From: Symsagittifera roscoffensis
Lineage: Eukaryota > Xenacoelomorpha > Acoela > Convolutidae
Assembly: GCF_963678635.1 (NCBI RefSeq)
Contig: NC_087063.1
Coordinates: 38,206,759-38,270,758, forward strand
Direction of reading: 5' to 3'
Length of the DNA stretch: 64,000 bases
Shown: positions 51,001 through 62,840 of the stretch, in pieces
How the letters are laid out: each line of letters begins with the position of its first letter
Numbering within the stretch: the first letter of the stretch is position 1
The notes under the pieces: generated by a model
Told to the model about the DNA's origin: nothing
The model's database searches: none
What the model saw: only the letters and a program-made list of their open reading frames with translations
Position numbers and translations under genes: made by a program

Positions 51001-51220
51001 AAAGTTTCTATTAATTTTACAAAATTGTTGAAAGGAACAAAATTCAATTTTTGAGTAACATAAATAGGTAAAAAGTGATAAAAATATCAAAGTTAGGCAG
51101 AAAATAGTTAAATTGAACAATAAGTAACCAACGTAGCCAACTTTAGTTTAAAACGTAGAAAAGACTTTATGTGCGTTGAAATTCGCATCTCAGTAAAGTG
51201 GAAAGAAAATTGATTATGAT

Positions 51221-51377
51221 TTAGTTTCATTGTCAGTGTCCACAAAAGTGACAAAAAAATCGTATATAACGGATGAAAAAAGGATTTTGTTGTCTCAAAA
51301 AAGTAATATTATAACCCATTTTTAATTGATTACAATCGATTTGTTTTCATTTTTTTGGACACTGACAAGAAAACTCA
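51221..51377. mobile_element. Small inverted-repeat element, copy 2
   Basis: Arms TTTCATTGTCAGTGTCCACA (51224) and TTTTTTTGGACACTGACAAG (51350) are inverse to each other and match the arms of 24530-24690. TTACAATCGATTTG and related motifs lie between them. Confidence 0.6.
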
Positions 51378-54036
51378 ATTATAATCGATTTTTATTCATG
51401 GAATTCCAATGCGGGATAATTCAAATTAGCACTTAAGCTGAGTGATCAAGTTAACAAATCTTCACCTAACGCGGTTTAGGGCACTACGAGGTCAAACTGT
51501 GCATTTTGTGAATTTTAGGCTGATTTTGCAGCAAGGACGCTCCTTTTGTTCTTCTTTTGTTATTCCATTTTTTTTTATCGTTCCGACAAAATTTAACATG
51601 TTTAAAGGCTTGTCTCTGGAATCCAGGAACATACAGACACAAAAATGTGCGCCTATCCAGTGCACAGTTTGACCTTGTAATAGGGGACATCAACTTGGCT
51701 TCCAATTTAGTCTTTCAACAAACCAAAATTGATTGTTTTACTCGAGCTAGCAATTTCAATTCTCATTAAACGTTAAGGTGGAAGATTCAAGGGTGAGAAT
51801 TTTGGAGGTGGTGGACTCTTAACTTTTCAAGGGGAGAATTTTATGACTGCGTATGATAGGAGAGAATGCTGACTTGTTCCTGCTGGCAAATTTCGGTTTT
51901 AGTAACTTAATTGGATGTCTTAAGCTTTGAAATTGATCTCACCTTGAGCTTCGAAAGGGCGAGATTGAACTTGAAGGTGAGTTTTCACAGTTATTATAAT
52001 TAATGCCAAATTGTTAGCTATACTTTTCAGTCAACGAATCTGAAAGAAATTAGATGGCCTAAAACTGCTCATTTTGACGCCGAGTTTTTGTTTTTTACTA
52101 ATTATTTCCACACGTAAAAACCGTGTCCAAAAAAACTGATTCTCCTAAAAAGCTATATTTTTGACCAATTAAGCTGATCAAGGTTACCATTATTTCCAAA
52201 AATTTGGCATTAACTATTCAAGTTTATTAGTCAACGGTTTATAGAGAGTTGCTACAGGACAGACAGAAATAATTAAAAAGAGCAATCTGCCAACTTTGAG
52301 AAATTTTTGTATGCAAAATTGAATTTTTAAGTGAAACTGAGACTTTTTTTGACTGAAAAATTAGCTTTTGCATAAAAAATTGTCTGAAAAAAGATCATTT
52401 CCTCTTTTTAATTAGTTGTTTTTTGCTTCTAATTATAATTTTCTAAAGTAATTATGGCCTTCAAGCCAAAAAAAAATGTTCAAAAAGTTGCTTTGAAGCT
52501 TCGCGTTCGCTTCTTACAGTGTTTTCCCATTTATAGCTAACACCAAATTGTTGACAACATTTTTTTTCGGTCAACAAATCTTAACGAAGTTACTTAAACT
52601 AAACTGCTCAATTTGACTTTGGATTTAGTTTTTACTAATTTTCACACGTAAATGATTTTTACAAAAAACATAACTGAAACAATCCTATAGTTTTGAGTTT
52701 TGACCAATTGAAATTGCTCAAGTTGATCAATATTGCCAATAATTTAGCATTAACTTTAGAAAAATGTACAGCGAACCATGCTTCAAAACATTTATAATTG
52801 GAAGACGCGGCCTTGAAATTATTCAAAAATTAGATGTCATTTCACTGTCCCAAGGTCAAACTTAGATCGAAAACTTAAGAAGTTGTCGAATGAACTTGTT
52901 TAATTTGCTAAAAACTTGGACGTTTTTTATAAACAACTTCGGGGCCACAATTTGAAAAAAACTTCTACCAACAAAAGCATGCGCGCCATTTGTGAGGACA
53001 AAAATGTCAATATTAGCAAAACTCTTTGACAAAATACGTTAAATAAAAAGAGCAATTGACCTGTTTTGGAAAATGAGTATTTCAAGGTTGTCTGAAACAT
53101 TTCGCCTGAAGGAAAATAATGTCCTTGTCAGTAAACTTTTGCCGAACGAACTTTTTACAATTCGCTATAGACAAAATGTAAAACACTACCGTTGATGCAT
53201 GTATTTTTTTAGCAACTAATCTGGACAAAGTCAATTTAATCAATTTATCACAAACTGTTTGCAAGATAGGTGATACCGCGAGACATGAAGAAGAAAAGAC
53301 AATCAGACAAAATTGTCGTCGGCAACTTTAACCATAAGTTGCTTTGCTTTGTTGAGACTGGCGCATTTTCAATAAAATTTTCACAAGTTTGCTATATTTA
53401 GCAGAAAAGTTAGTTCGAAGTCGTCTGTATTCAATGAAAAAGTTTCCGCAAATTTTAATCCACAATTTTTGGTGCACTTTTTTCGTTGTCGTTTAATTTG
53501 CCCAACATCGTCTTAACATAAACATGAGAAGAGAACTGTAAAAAAACTGAGGAAACACACGTGCAACAAAATGCTAATTTTGAAAACTTAAGCCGGTAGA
53601 AACATTGCACGCGCAAAAACAAAACAAGACTGCTGTCGTATAATGGCAAATCCCAGATCCCAGAGCGTTCAGACTGCCTTGGTCTCGAAGAAATTTTTTG
53701 TTAACAAAACTTCGATAACAATAAATTTTAAACTTTTTTTGCTCCCATCACATAATACAAAATTTTATGAGTTTTAGGTGTATCGGTAATTATTTTCACC
53801 ATTAATTTTCCTAAGTTCAATTCGGAATGAATTAAAGCGCGGCACATTTCGCCATGTAACAATATTTCGCCAAGCCTCGATGAAATCTTTAAAGCGATCA
53901 TAAAATAGTCTAGAATATGGTCAGAACATGGCCAGGTAATTTGTTTTTGTTTACAAATGAACTTGGGGAGTCAATATTTTTATTGGGGTAAAAACAATTT
54001 GTTATTCAAAAATATTTTTTAAGTCTTCTCCACTCC
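51378..54036. other. AT-rich sequence with a diverged direct repeat
   Basis: About 2.6 kb without a gene. It contains the direct repeat listed separately (52000-52757). The minus-strand frame 51484-51705 has SNCALDRRTFLCLYVPGF but no recognised domain. Confidence 0.4.
52000..52757. repeat. Diverged direct repeat, two ~225-bp units
   Basis: 52002-52225 and 52534-52757 share the order CCAAATTGTT, TCAACGAATCT, AAACTGCTCATTTTGAC, TTTACTAAT, CACACGTAAA, TTTTGACCAATT and TTTAGCATTAACT. The spacer is about 310 bp. The units are old copies of an unnamed repeat. Confidence 0.6.
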
Positions 54037-54920
54037 CCCGGGTTGACCAAAAATACTAATCATACAATTTTCATGTATGGAAAAAAGCTAATCATACTCT
54101 TGTCATTCAATTCCATAACTACAAAAAATTGCACGAAGGGTCTATGACTATTGATTTTAACATATGGAAACTGTATGACTAGCATTTTTTCATAAACCAA
54201 AAATAGTGATTTTTTAAATTTTATTTTGTCAACATTTTTGCCAACGTAACCAAACACAAGTGACAATACCTTGGTTACTCAAAATAGAGTACATAAATTT
54301 TTGCCCGTCTCGCATTGCAAACGGTTTGAAATGTCTTTCTTCTCTCTTACACAAACAGTATAACGAACGTATCATACTTTTAAATTTTGGCACAAATTTT
54401 CAATGATGATTACTTTCAAAATTTGAGTTTTTAAATTATCAGACATTGATCAAGGCATGTATTAACATGCCATACAAAACATGTTAGAGTTTTGAAAAAA
54501 ATTAATAAGCAAAAAAGGAAAAAATAAAACTAGTGTATCAGGACTACGTTATGCACACTAAATTATTAAACTTTGCTTGATTTTTTTTTGAAAAATGTTT
54601 GTTTGAGTACAAAGTTCGATTTGCGGCCAAAAAAACTATATTTAAGGGCAATCTCAAAAATACTTGGAAACTTTTTTGTCGTCGCCATCAAAAAATACTA
54701 TTAATATATGGAAAATGTATGATAAACATCTTGACAAAAAATTTTTCTTTTTTTTAGTACGATACACGGAATTTTATGCCAAAACAAGAAAAAAGGTTCT
54801 TCGGAAATTCGATGGCACCACTTTTGCAAAATGTATGAAAGTTGTATGATTAGTGTTTTTCATAGACTTAGTTTATAAAATTGTATGATTAGCAATTTGG
54901 TCTGTGAAGGTCAACCCGGG
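54037..54920. mobile_element. CCCGGGTTGACC-ended TIR element, 884 bp
   Basis: Starts CCCGGGTTGACCAAAAATAC and ends AAGGTCAACCCGGG. The terminal ~100 bp on each side contain ATTGTATGATTAGC / TAATCATACAATTT in inverse orientation, so the ends are long imperfect inverted repeats. CC dinucleotides flank both ends. No transposase frame is visible (the longest is about 75 codons). Relatives: 56214-57145 and 1219-1378. Confidence 0.75.
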
Positions 54921-56213
54921 CCTACACTGCCAAATGTGTATGATGGCATAGCCTATTCAGTAGTATTTATGTCATTTTCTAGACAATTTTATGAGCGCTT
55001 TAAATATTTCATCGATGCTTGGAAAACGATTGTTACGTGGCGAATTGTGCCAAGCATATATGTTCGCTTACTTTCTTCAAAGGCGGAAAAATTAGTCGAT
55101 ATCGTATAGAAACACTCGAAAACACATCTTTAAATAGAAGTTTTAGCGCCTGCGTTTTGAGCCGATACTTAAGAATCGTTTTCACAAACTTCATTCAATC
55201 TGCAGGTCGACTTGGATAAGCCAAGTTATACGAGTTGCTTCTTCGCAAATTAAGACAGTTAACAATTTTGCTCAGCAACATATCAAATTTAGATACGAGC
55301 ATTTGTATTTTGTGGTCAGATAAAAACGTATTTGCGGCAATTCAATCGACCTTTCTGCTTCCCTCTCCCTAATTCCCTTCCCGCAAACACCCCCATGATC
55401 TAATCTTCCCCCTTCACTCACAACTCCTCTCCGCTCCTATACACTGCCAAATAGCAGGAATGCAATTTACAACTCAAATCCGAAATCAATTTGAGCGATA
55501 AAACAGATTTGCGCAGAGCAGTCCCCGCCCGGACAGAGTGACTTAACTTGAACAAAGCAAGTATATACTCTGGTTGAAGGGCAATTTTGCACCACTCAAT
55601 AAGACGGATTGGCCCCTGGGAAAACAGCGTGTAACTCCAAAGCCTGGCCTGTTTTCCAGAAATTGATATTAAGTTTAATTCATCGGCCAACTCACACTCC
55701 TTCATTGAGGTAAAAAATTGACACAGCTTATAAGCCGATCATGCCTATAAACTTTGTTTCCAGGGTCGAGACCGTGGTCTTATGTTCAGACCGTGTAGAA
55801 CATAATTTAGCATGTTCAGACTGTTGGGACCAGCATATGATATATTCCGACCGTGGTGACCAGAAAACGATATGTTCAGTCCCCTAAGATCATCTCCAAC
55901 ATCTACTGCTGAAATGGATTCTCTTTTGTTACAAACATTTTTATGTGGCTATCGAATGATTGATTAGCTAGTATGTTTTCTCACAATCACATACAAGTTG
56001 ACCAGTTTGACCAGAAAAAATGTCTAGCTATTTATGCTTTTTTTGCTCTCTTGATTGTGATAGCTTAGTTTTCCAGAACCATAATTGTTTACAGACTTTT
56101 CTAATTGAAAAAACAATCGGCTCATTTTGAAACCCCAACCTCGCATAATTACCTAAGCATCAGTTTAATGATGTAACGAGGGGCTTACAAGGCTAAGTAT
56201 GATGACCACATAT
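54921..56213. other. Spacer between two TIR elements
   Basis: The first 40 bp (ATGGCATAGCCTATTCAGTA) also follow the next element at 57146 (TTTGGCATAGCCTATTCGGT). The minus-strand frame 55418-55705 (95 codons, GC-balanced) has no recognised domain. At 55763 a copy of the GGGTCGAG...TTATGTTCAGACCGTGT end of the 1019-2247 element begins; no right end was found. Confidence 0.45.
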
Positions 56214-57145
56214 CCCGGGTTGACCAAAACTTCTTATCATACAATTTCCATATATGAGAAACTTCTTGTCATACAATTTCATACAATTCCATACGTACAG
56301 AAAATTGTATGAAAACTCTATGATAAGCATTTTTCCATATATGAAAATTGTATGATAGGTGTTTTCCCATAAACCAAAAATTTTGATTTTTTCTTTCTAA
56401 ATTTAGTTTCTGAAAAATTTTCGGTTGTAGTTGCAACCGAACACAAGTGACATAGACCTTGGTTACTCAAAACACCAAAGGTTGGACGGTCTTGCATTTA
56501 CAATGCATAGCAAACGACCTGAATTTGGCTGTCTTTCACAATTGATATAACAAAAGTAACAAACTTTTATTTTTGGCAAAATTTATTAATGATGATTATA
56601 TTAAATTTTTGAATTTTCAAATTATCAGACATTGATCAAGGCGTACATTAACACCCCATACAAAAGAAAAAGGAATTTTCAGCGTTTTTGAAAAAAAAAT
56701 TAAGTGAAAAGAAAGTAAAAGCCAATTTTATCGTATCATGGACTACGTTATGCACACAAAATATTAAATTTTGCATGCAAAATTTTTTTTTTCGAAAAAT
56801 GTTTGTTTGCGTACGAAAATCGATTTGCGGTTGAAAAAAAAACAAAATTTGGGCAAAATTTTCAAAATTACTTGAAAAATTTTTTGTGTCGCCATCAAAA
56901 AAATGCCAGTCATACAATTTCCATATATGGGAATTGTATGATAAGCATTTTTTCAAAAAAACGAAAACCTCAGTTTTTTATCACCAGATTGTTTTATTAG
57001 AATCAAACAGCCACAGAAAAGAGTTTATACCAGTTTTCAACCATTTTTAGAAATTGTATGAAAATTGTATGACAAGCATTTTCCCACACACTTGATGTAT
57101 GGAATTGTATGATAAGCATTTTCGGTGTATGGAGGTCAACCCGGG
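56214..57145. mobile_element. CCCGGGTTGACC-ended TIR element, 932 bp
   Basis: Starts CCCGGGTTGACCAAAACTTC and ends GGAGGTCAACCCGGG, with AT flanking each end. Inverted ATTGTATGATAAGCATTTT motifs lie near both ends. The interior matches that of 54037-54920 in order (AACACAAGTGACA-A-CCTTGGTTACTC, ATTATCAGACATTGATCAAG, GACTACGTTATGCACAC). Non-coding. Confidence 0.75.
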
Positions 57146-58087
57146 ATGTTTGGCATAGCCTATTCGGTCGTCTGTGTGTCAATTTTTGTAACATTCGGAC
57201 AATGCGATCATAAGTATACTTGCAGGTGGAAGGAAAGTAAACAAAAAATCAATTTGGAAAGTGTTTTTAAAATCATTTCAATATTTTTTGCAAAAAAGGC
57301 ATTACTATTTTCATTTAAAATTTTCAATTTGAGCTTAGCTTACTTATTTTGAGAGTTAAACCAGTTACCTTGTTTCTTTTTTTAAGTCTCACAGCAAGGC
57401 TTTCAAGTTTTTGGCATCATAAAGAGTTTTAAGATCGAGTAATTTGTGCCAGATATTTCATCATTGACAATTTTTGTTAACATGACTGTTTTGTGCCTTC
57501 ATTTTTTATTTTGAAAAAGTGTGTTCACAAGATTTAGGCTTTTAAATAATATTTCCAAGCCTGAACGATTCACTTTTCTACCAGTTTACAATTACTTCCA
57601 TTTGCGCAAAAAGTAAATCAATCAAAGTTTATATCACAATCGGAACAAAGTTTTCGTGCTTTAAATAAGCAAGCTGAGCTTGCGCAAAATATCAACAATG
57701 TTCCGATTGCCTTTTAAGGTTTATGGAGCAGTAGTAACATCAAAAGATTAATATGTTATAAAATAAAATGAAAAAAAAATCTGAAATTTGATTTTTTTTT
57801 TCATGAAATCATCCCCCAACACGCCATAAAAAGTACAAAAGAATAGATTTTGCTCATTGTAACATATCAATTATGGAAAATATGCTTCTTTCGACCATAT
57901 TGGAACAACTTCAAAGACAGACGGATTAAATCTACGCTTACGCGTTAATAGCGCGAAATATATCGCGCGTTAATTGTCCCAAATTGGCCAAAATGGCAAT
58001 CTTTAAACCCCCATAACTTTACGAAAATGACCACAGGTAAAATATCTTTTCAAATTTTCCTAAAATAAGCCGAACACAAAAAGATGC
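57146..58087. other. AT-rich sequence
   Basis: No gene. A short palindrome around 57940-57973 (AGCGCGAAATATATCGCGCG) stands out for its CG content. The block CCCCCATAACTTTACGAAAA (58008) has a diverged relative at 58588. Confidence 0.4.
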
Positions 58088-58178
58088 ACCAAAACCAAAG
58101 TCATATTCTACTTCAAAAACAAAAATGCCCCTAGGGGTATTTCTGTTTTTTGAACTGGAATATGGCTTTGGTTTTGGT
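58088..58178. repeat. 91-bp near-perfect palindrome
   Basis: Left arm ACCAAAACCAAAGTCATATT and right arm AATATGGCTTTGGTTTTGGT are inverse copies. The arms meet at CCCCTAGGGG (58128-58137) with no spacer and only a handful of mismatches over 45 bp. It would extrude as a cruciform or fold as a long hairpin. No TIR family relationship was found. Confidence 0.85.
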
Positions 58179-59580
58179 ACAGTTTTTTTGGTTGCTACCG
58201 ATTGACTGATTGGCTTGAGTCTTTTATTCTAGTCATGCAAAATCCCCTCAAAAACTTTAAAAGAAAACAAGAACTGCTCAAATATCAGAACAAAGCCCTG
58301 AATTTTCCGACTGTCACTTAATTCATATCGATACGTTTTTGGGAAAAGAAAATATTGAAAACCTATAAATTTTGGGCAATATCAAAGTGTGAAAGGTAGA
58401 GTCGTGTGAAATTAATACGATCGGTTAGCTAGCCTCGATTCAATTTAGAACGATTTTGCTGTGCGGGATAATTCGCCACGCATAAATAATTCGCGTTACG
58501 CATAATGAACAGCATAATGAACCATTTCTTCAAAGCGCGCAAAAATTAGTACAGAACATAGCTAAGTTGGCAATTTTCAAGCCCCCAGAGCTTTACAAAA
58601 AAACCTGGAGGTAAATTATAGTTTTAAGTTTGAACTCAGGAAGTCGATATCTTCAAAGTGGTATAAAGTTTTTTGTCGAAAATTATTATTTTGATCGGCG
58701 AAAATTGACTGAATAGAAAAAAAACCACACCGAGCATAAAAGTTCTGTTTTCTTCGAAAGTCGGAACAAGTAGATGTTTCTAACTATGTTGCGACGGTAC
58801 TGGGCTTTTATTTGCTTGATTTATTTTGTGATTTTCTTGACTTTCTCGACTGCCAGCTAATATGAACAAATTGTAAAACGAATTAAAATTTCTGATTTTT
58901 AATTGATTGCTCTACCATGTTTGTGATCTCTAAAATCACAGTTATACAAACTACAATCCGCAAAAACTTATCGTTCCAAGTTTTTTAAGGATCCAATTTT
59001 TTTGTTGATGATTTTATAACTGTTTCAAAATGTTGATCTCAAAAATAATACCTGAAGAATTATTTACTGTACATATCAACTGCAAAACTGCATTTCTTTT
59101 ACTTTGAAACCCCCCCCCCAAAACCGCCCGTGCTTTGCGTAAAGTTAATTTGTTTGCTGGAAACTTTTTTTAGATTTAGAAATTTCAGATTTTCAGAAAT
59201 TAGAGGTGCTTGAAAGCTATCTGCTCGAAAAACTTAATTTGTAGCTTACCGCACAGAGAAAATTATTCCGTCAAATTAAAATCTCCAATTGAATTCTGAA
59301 TGGCAGCGACCTAATTGAATCAACCGTAACATGATTTTATCCAGATACAAGATAGCAAACTAATACTTGAAACTAATACTAACTAAATGAAACTAAAATA
59401 AACTGTCGAAATTCAAAAAACGTACTAATTTTATCGTTTTTATGAAAGTAACTATAGAGTATGCATGTAACTAAAACTGAAGAGTATGCATATTGACAGA
59501 CTGCCCTGAATTGATTAGAACTCAATCTTGTCAACAGAACTAACAATGGACTGATTGATAGTTATGTTGATTGGCTGGTC
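58179..59580. other. AT-rich sequence, nothing recognised
   Basis: No frame longer than about 60 codons and no repeat apart from a C11 run at 59110-59120. Confidence 0.45.
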
Positions 59581-59589
59581 ATATCTTTG

Positions 59590-59890
59590 TGGTTTCTGTT
59601 CGATTTAAATTGATTTTAAATCGATTTTAAATTGATCCAAATCGATTAACAATGTACATTTTACAAATTTAAATGGATTTTAAATCGATTTAAGTGTCTG
59701 AAAAGTCGGTTTAAATCGATCCCGATGGATTTTCCGAACTACTAAAATCCATCAGAATTTCACTTAAATCCATCAGAATCTCACTTAATTCCATTTTGAT
59801 TCGATTTAAATAGATCTATCTTCAAAACTTTGGATCGATTCAAGTGTCTTAAAAATCAATTTAACTATATTTGGATGGATTTTCCGCCAC
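59590..59890. repeat. TTTAAATCGATT-type short repeat cluster
   Basis: AAATTGATTTTAAATCGATT and close variants recur about every 10-20 bp, followed by TCGATCCCGATGGATTTTCC and CCATCAGAATTTCACTTAA repeats. It is related in style to the TATAATGGATT repeats. No coding potential. Confidence 0.6.
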
Positions 59891-60189
59891 ACTAGATTTG
59901 AATTTTTTTCGCTAACAATGCAAGAAAACATGCTATTTAGAAAGCTAATAAAATTATTTTATTCTTGAGTTGTTAAATAAAAACACACATGCCAGATGTT
60001 TTAGAATTCAAAAAAAAATTATTAATATAAACCAGATTTTGGGCTAAAATATGCAATAAAATCATAGAAAATCAACCTTGTAAATCGGATCTTGGGCGAA
60101 AACTTGTGTAACGAATGAAGAAAGAGGTCAATATAGATCAGATTTTGAGCTCATAAGTGTGCTATAAAATTCTTTAAAAACATGCCGGC
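59891..60189. other. AT-rich sequence
   Basis: Two ~70-bp stretches resemble each other (ACCAGATTTTGGGCTAAAAT at 60032 and ATCAGATTTTGAGCTCATAA at 60137). It may be part of the LTR of the next element. Confidence 0.35.
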
Positions 60190-60359
60190 TCAGCATGTTA
60201 ATTGATAGATAAATGAAATGAAATTTAATGACTCAGTAATGGAAATTTAAGGTACTCAGAATGATTAAGTTTTTTGAACGGGAATGGAGTTACTCCATAT
60301 GTTCTAGTTTCGCTAAAAAATTAAATAACTAAATTTTTGAGTTTTGACTGATCCAGTCA
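60190..60359 (-). repeat. Start of 3' LTR
   Basis: Follows the polypurine tract on the minus strand. AGTCAAAACTCAAAAATTTAG matches GGTCAAAAACTCAAATTTCA after the tract of the element at 31773. The left limit of the LTR cannot be placed because no second copy is in the window. Confidence 0.4.
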
Positions 60360-60393
60360 GCCCTCTCCCTGGACTTTCTTGGCTTTGTTTGTA

Positions 60394-61640
60394 TTAGTTT
60401 TTCTTCACTCCCTTTGATATGCGGTCGATAATGACTCCCCCCATCTTAGTGACCGCGGTGAGTTTCCTTCCACTCCTACGTAACGTTGTAGTTTCTATGC
60501 TTCTTTTTGAATCATGGCATGAATATGATACCAAACGCTTTTTCGTTTCTCGTTTCGTCATTCCGCCGGTTTTTTCCGAGGGTGCACTCGTAGAATGCAC
60601 CATCGGTGCAACTTCCTCCCAAGCGCTTCGTGAGCTCGTTCCGTCGCCGAAGTTTCTTCCAATACTGTCTCCGCTCCTTTAGATACTCGGTTCTTCGCCT
60701 CGTTCTCCGTAGTCCGTTTTCTGCCTTTTTCAGTGTTTTCGCCCATAACTTCCGCCGCGCTAGCTATTCCTACCGATTCCGCTACTTGCACTCCAATTTC
60801 TGTCTCGGAATTTCCCGATCTACCGATGGCGTGGTCACCGCCGGTAGTTTTCCTGACATCATTCTCCGCGTTATTAATGCTCGATGATCCTCTTTGTTCG
60901 ACTCCGTCTCATTTTCTGGCTCGAATCGTCTTCCCTGTGAAACTGCGTAACTGGTGCCTTTGGCGGCCAACTTTTTCCGTAAATCCTGTGGCGTATGAGG
61001 TTTCGGAGCGTGTTTTCTTGTGTCCCTGGATGTTGGGAGAGATTTTTTGATGGCGACCCAGATTTCCTGAGTAGATGACCATTACTCCCTGTTAACGTGT
61101 GTTCGCTTTCAGCGATTATTTGATGTTTGAGTTATCTATAACTTTTAGTATTGTTTTCTCTTGTCCGCTGATAGACAGAAACTGATGGCCCTGCTGTCTC
61201 GGTTGTATCGGCCGCGTCTCTTGCCGATGGCTCATTTTCCTGATTTAGTGCCTGCTGGTCAGTCAAAATGAGAGGATGATTTCGCGTGTTGTTCCCGTAC
61301 TCGGAATCCAATCCGACCCACAACTAGTGTCCGCTGGGCTGGGCATGTCTCGCGCTGCTGGGTCTCGTTCGTCTAAACAAGTAAGTTTAGATTTAATTAC
61401 GTTTGATCAGTTCAGATTTCTCAACGAGGGCTTCTTTGTTAGGTTTCTTAAAACGTATATGGCCTCCCGACCGTGATTAGCTTCAAATGAAGTTATTTTG
61501 AGGGTGGCGTTATTCGAGATTCACAACGCTCCGAGGGCCCTTTCGAGCATTTCCTCCAAAGGTTCTGGTTTTTTTCTTATTGCGCGTAAGTTAAGATCGA
61601 GTTTTCTAAACTGTCAATTGTTCGCTCAACACACCCTTTT
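60394..61640 (-). pseudogene. Integrase tail / polyprotein C-terminus
   Basis: Open minus-strand frames 61132-61323, 60782-60970, 60558-60791 and 60394-60603 are polar (Glu, Lys, Arg, Thr), with RSGRKLTAVTKMGG near the end. The stop at 60394 is about 25 bp before the polypurine tract. The integrase core Glu region is readable at 61600-61640 (AKGCVERTIDSLENSIL). Several shifts. Confidence 0.6.
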
Positions 61641-61674
61641 GCGCGATGGTCGTTGACTGGGGACTGTATTTTTG

Positions 61675-61980
61675 CTATCCCCTCGCTGTTGCAAAAAATT
61701 TTACGTCTTTCGGCCCCCGAAAGTCTAATAGCAACGATCCATTTGGTTCTTTTGGTTCTGGAGTGCTTCCTAAGTCTCTTTTACTACACATAGTTTTAAG
61801 GTTCTTTTCAGCGGCAGTGCACTTTCTACAATTCTCTGCCATTAGTGCAATGTTTTTATGAGTGTAAGGGAACCAGATGTCTTTAGCTCCCGTGAACATG
61901 TTCGATTTCCCGTGATGGTAGTAGTGTAGTCTGTTGATTATGTGATAAAGTTCGGTATTACTAGTTTTTCGTCCATCCAT
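61675..61980 (-). pseudogene. Integrase zinc domain and core start
   Basis: 101-codon frame with an intact H2C2-type zinc domain: NRLHYYHHGKSNMFTGAKDI, HKNIALMAENCRKCTAAEKN. It then has SLLLDFRGPKDVKFF with the first catalytic Asp. Of the four decayed integrases in the window this keeps its zinc ligands best. The frame breaks at 61675. Confidence 0.82.
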
Positions 61981-61999
61981 AGAACATTATCGCGTACGT

Positions 62000-62840
62000 A
62001 GAAATCATTCACAAATTGTGAGTAGTAACGATTCATATTGCGCACCCTTTGATGTATCTCCGGATTCTTCGTTTTCACCATTTTCTAAATTGCTTGTAGT
62101 TGTGGGTCTGAGTCGTATTGTGACTCGTTAAATCTCAGGTTAAAAAATTCTGGAAAGGAGTGTTGTTTTGTACTATTTTACAATTTCTGGGTACTAGTGG
62201 CATTACCCAGTTTTACGGGTCTGCCGCCGAAGGTATAGACAGCACAGTGTTCGACTTGGTCGTAGTCATCTCCGTCATAATTGCTTGCAGTTGTGGGTTT
62301 CCGTTCAGTTCCTCCACTACGTTTTCGCTTTCGTTCGTGTTGATACTCGGTTGTCGTTCCAAAAATCGCACAATTTTTCTAAATGCTTTCTTCATGCTGT
62401 TGTTGGAAATTTCGGTAAATTTTGAATTATCTAAAAATAGCTCGCCGCTGTCCTTCAAGTTAGTAATCGCTCTAACTATTTTTAGATTTCTTTCATTTGA
62501 CCGTCGGATTTTGTAAAGCATTTGATTCCCATTGGCTTAGCTATTCTCGCATATTGCATCGCCCTTTAGTGGTTGTTTTTGGACATTATTTGCTACGTTT
62601 TTATTTGTTGGAACCTATTTAGACGAAGCATATTGCTTTTTTGTTTCCGGTCCTCCGGATGAATACAAATTCCTTAATCCGAAGGTATCATTAATAGAAC
62701 TTATTTTCGCCACAGTAAACATGCTCCATACTGTGAAGTAGGCTTGGCAAAACTGCTAGGATTTCGAGATAAGTAATCTGCTAGGCCAATTTTGCCCCCG
62801 ATTCATGTTCCCCAGAGAAATCGAATGGAATTAGTCTCTC
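62000..62840 (-). pseudogene. RNase H-integrase linker
   Basis: Includes the frame 62213-62521 (102 codons, Asn/Glu/Lys-rich, ITNLKDSGELFLDNSKFTEI). It matches the position of the long linker in the 5372-12462 element. No domain recognised. Confidence 0.5.

Noticed and set aside
50693..51120. Gly-rich minus-strand frames
   Set aside because: Translation of a C-rich low-complexity tract; three overlapping frames are equally open.
55418..55705. 95-codon minus-strand frame as a host exon
   Set aside because: No splice-site context or domain, and not in phase with the Ig exons. Left as unassigned.
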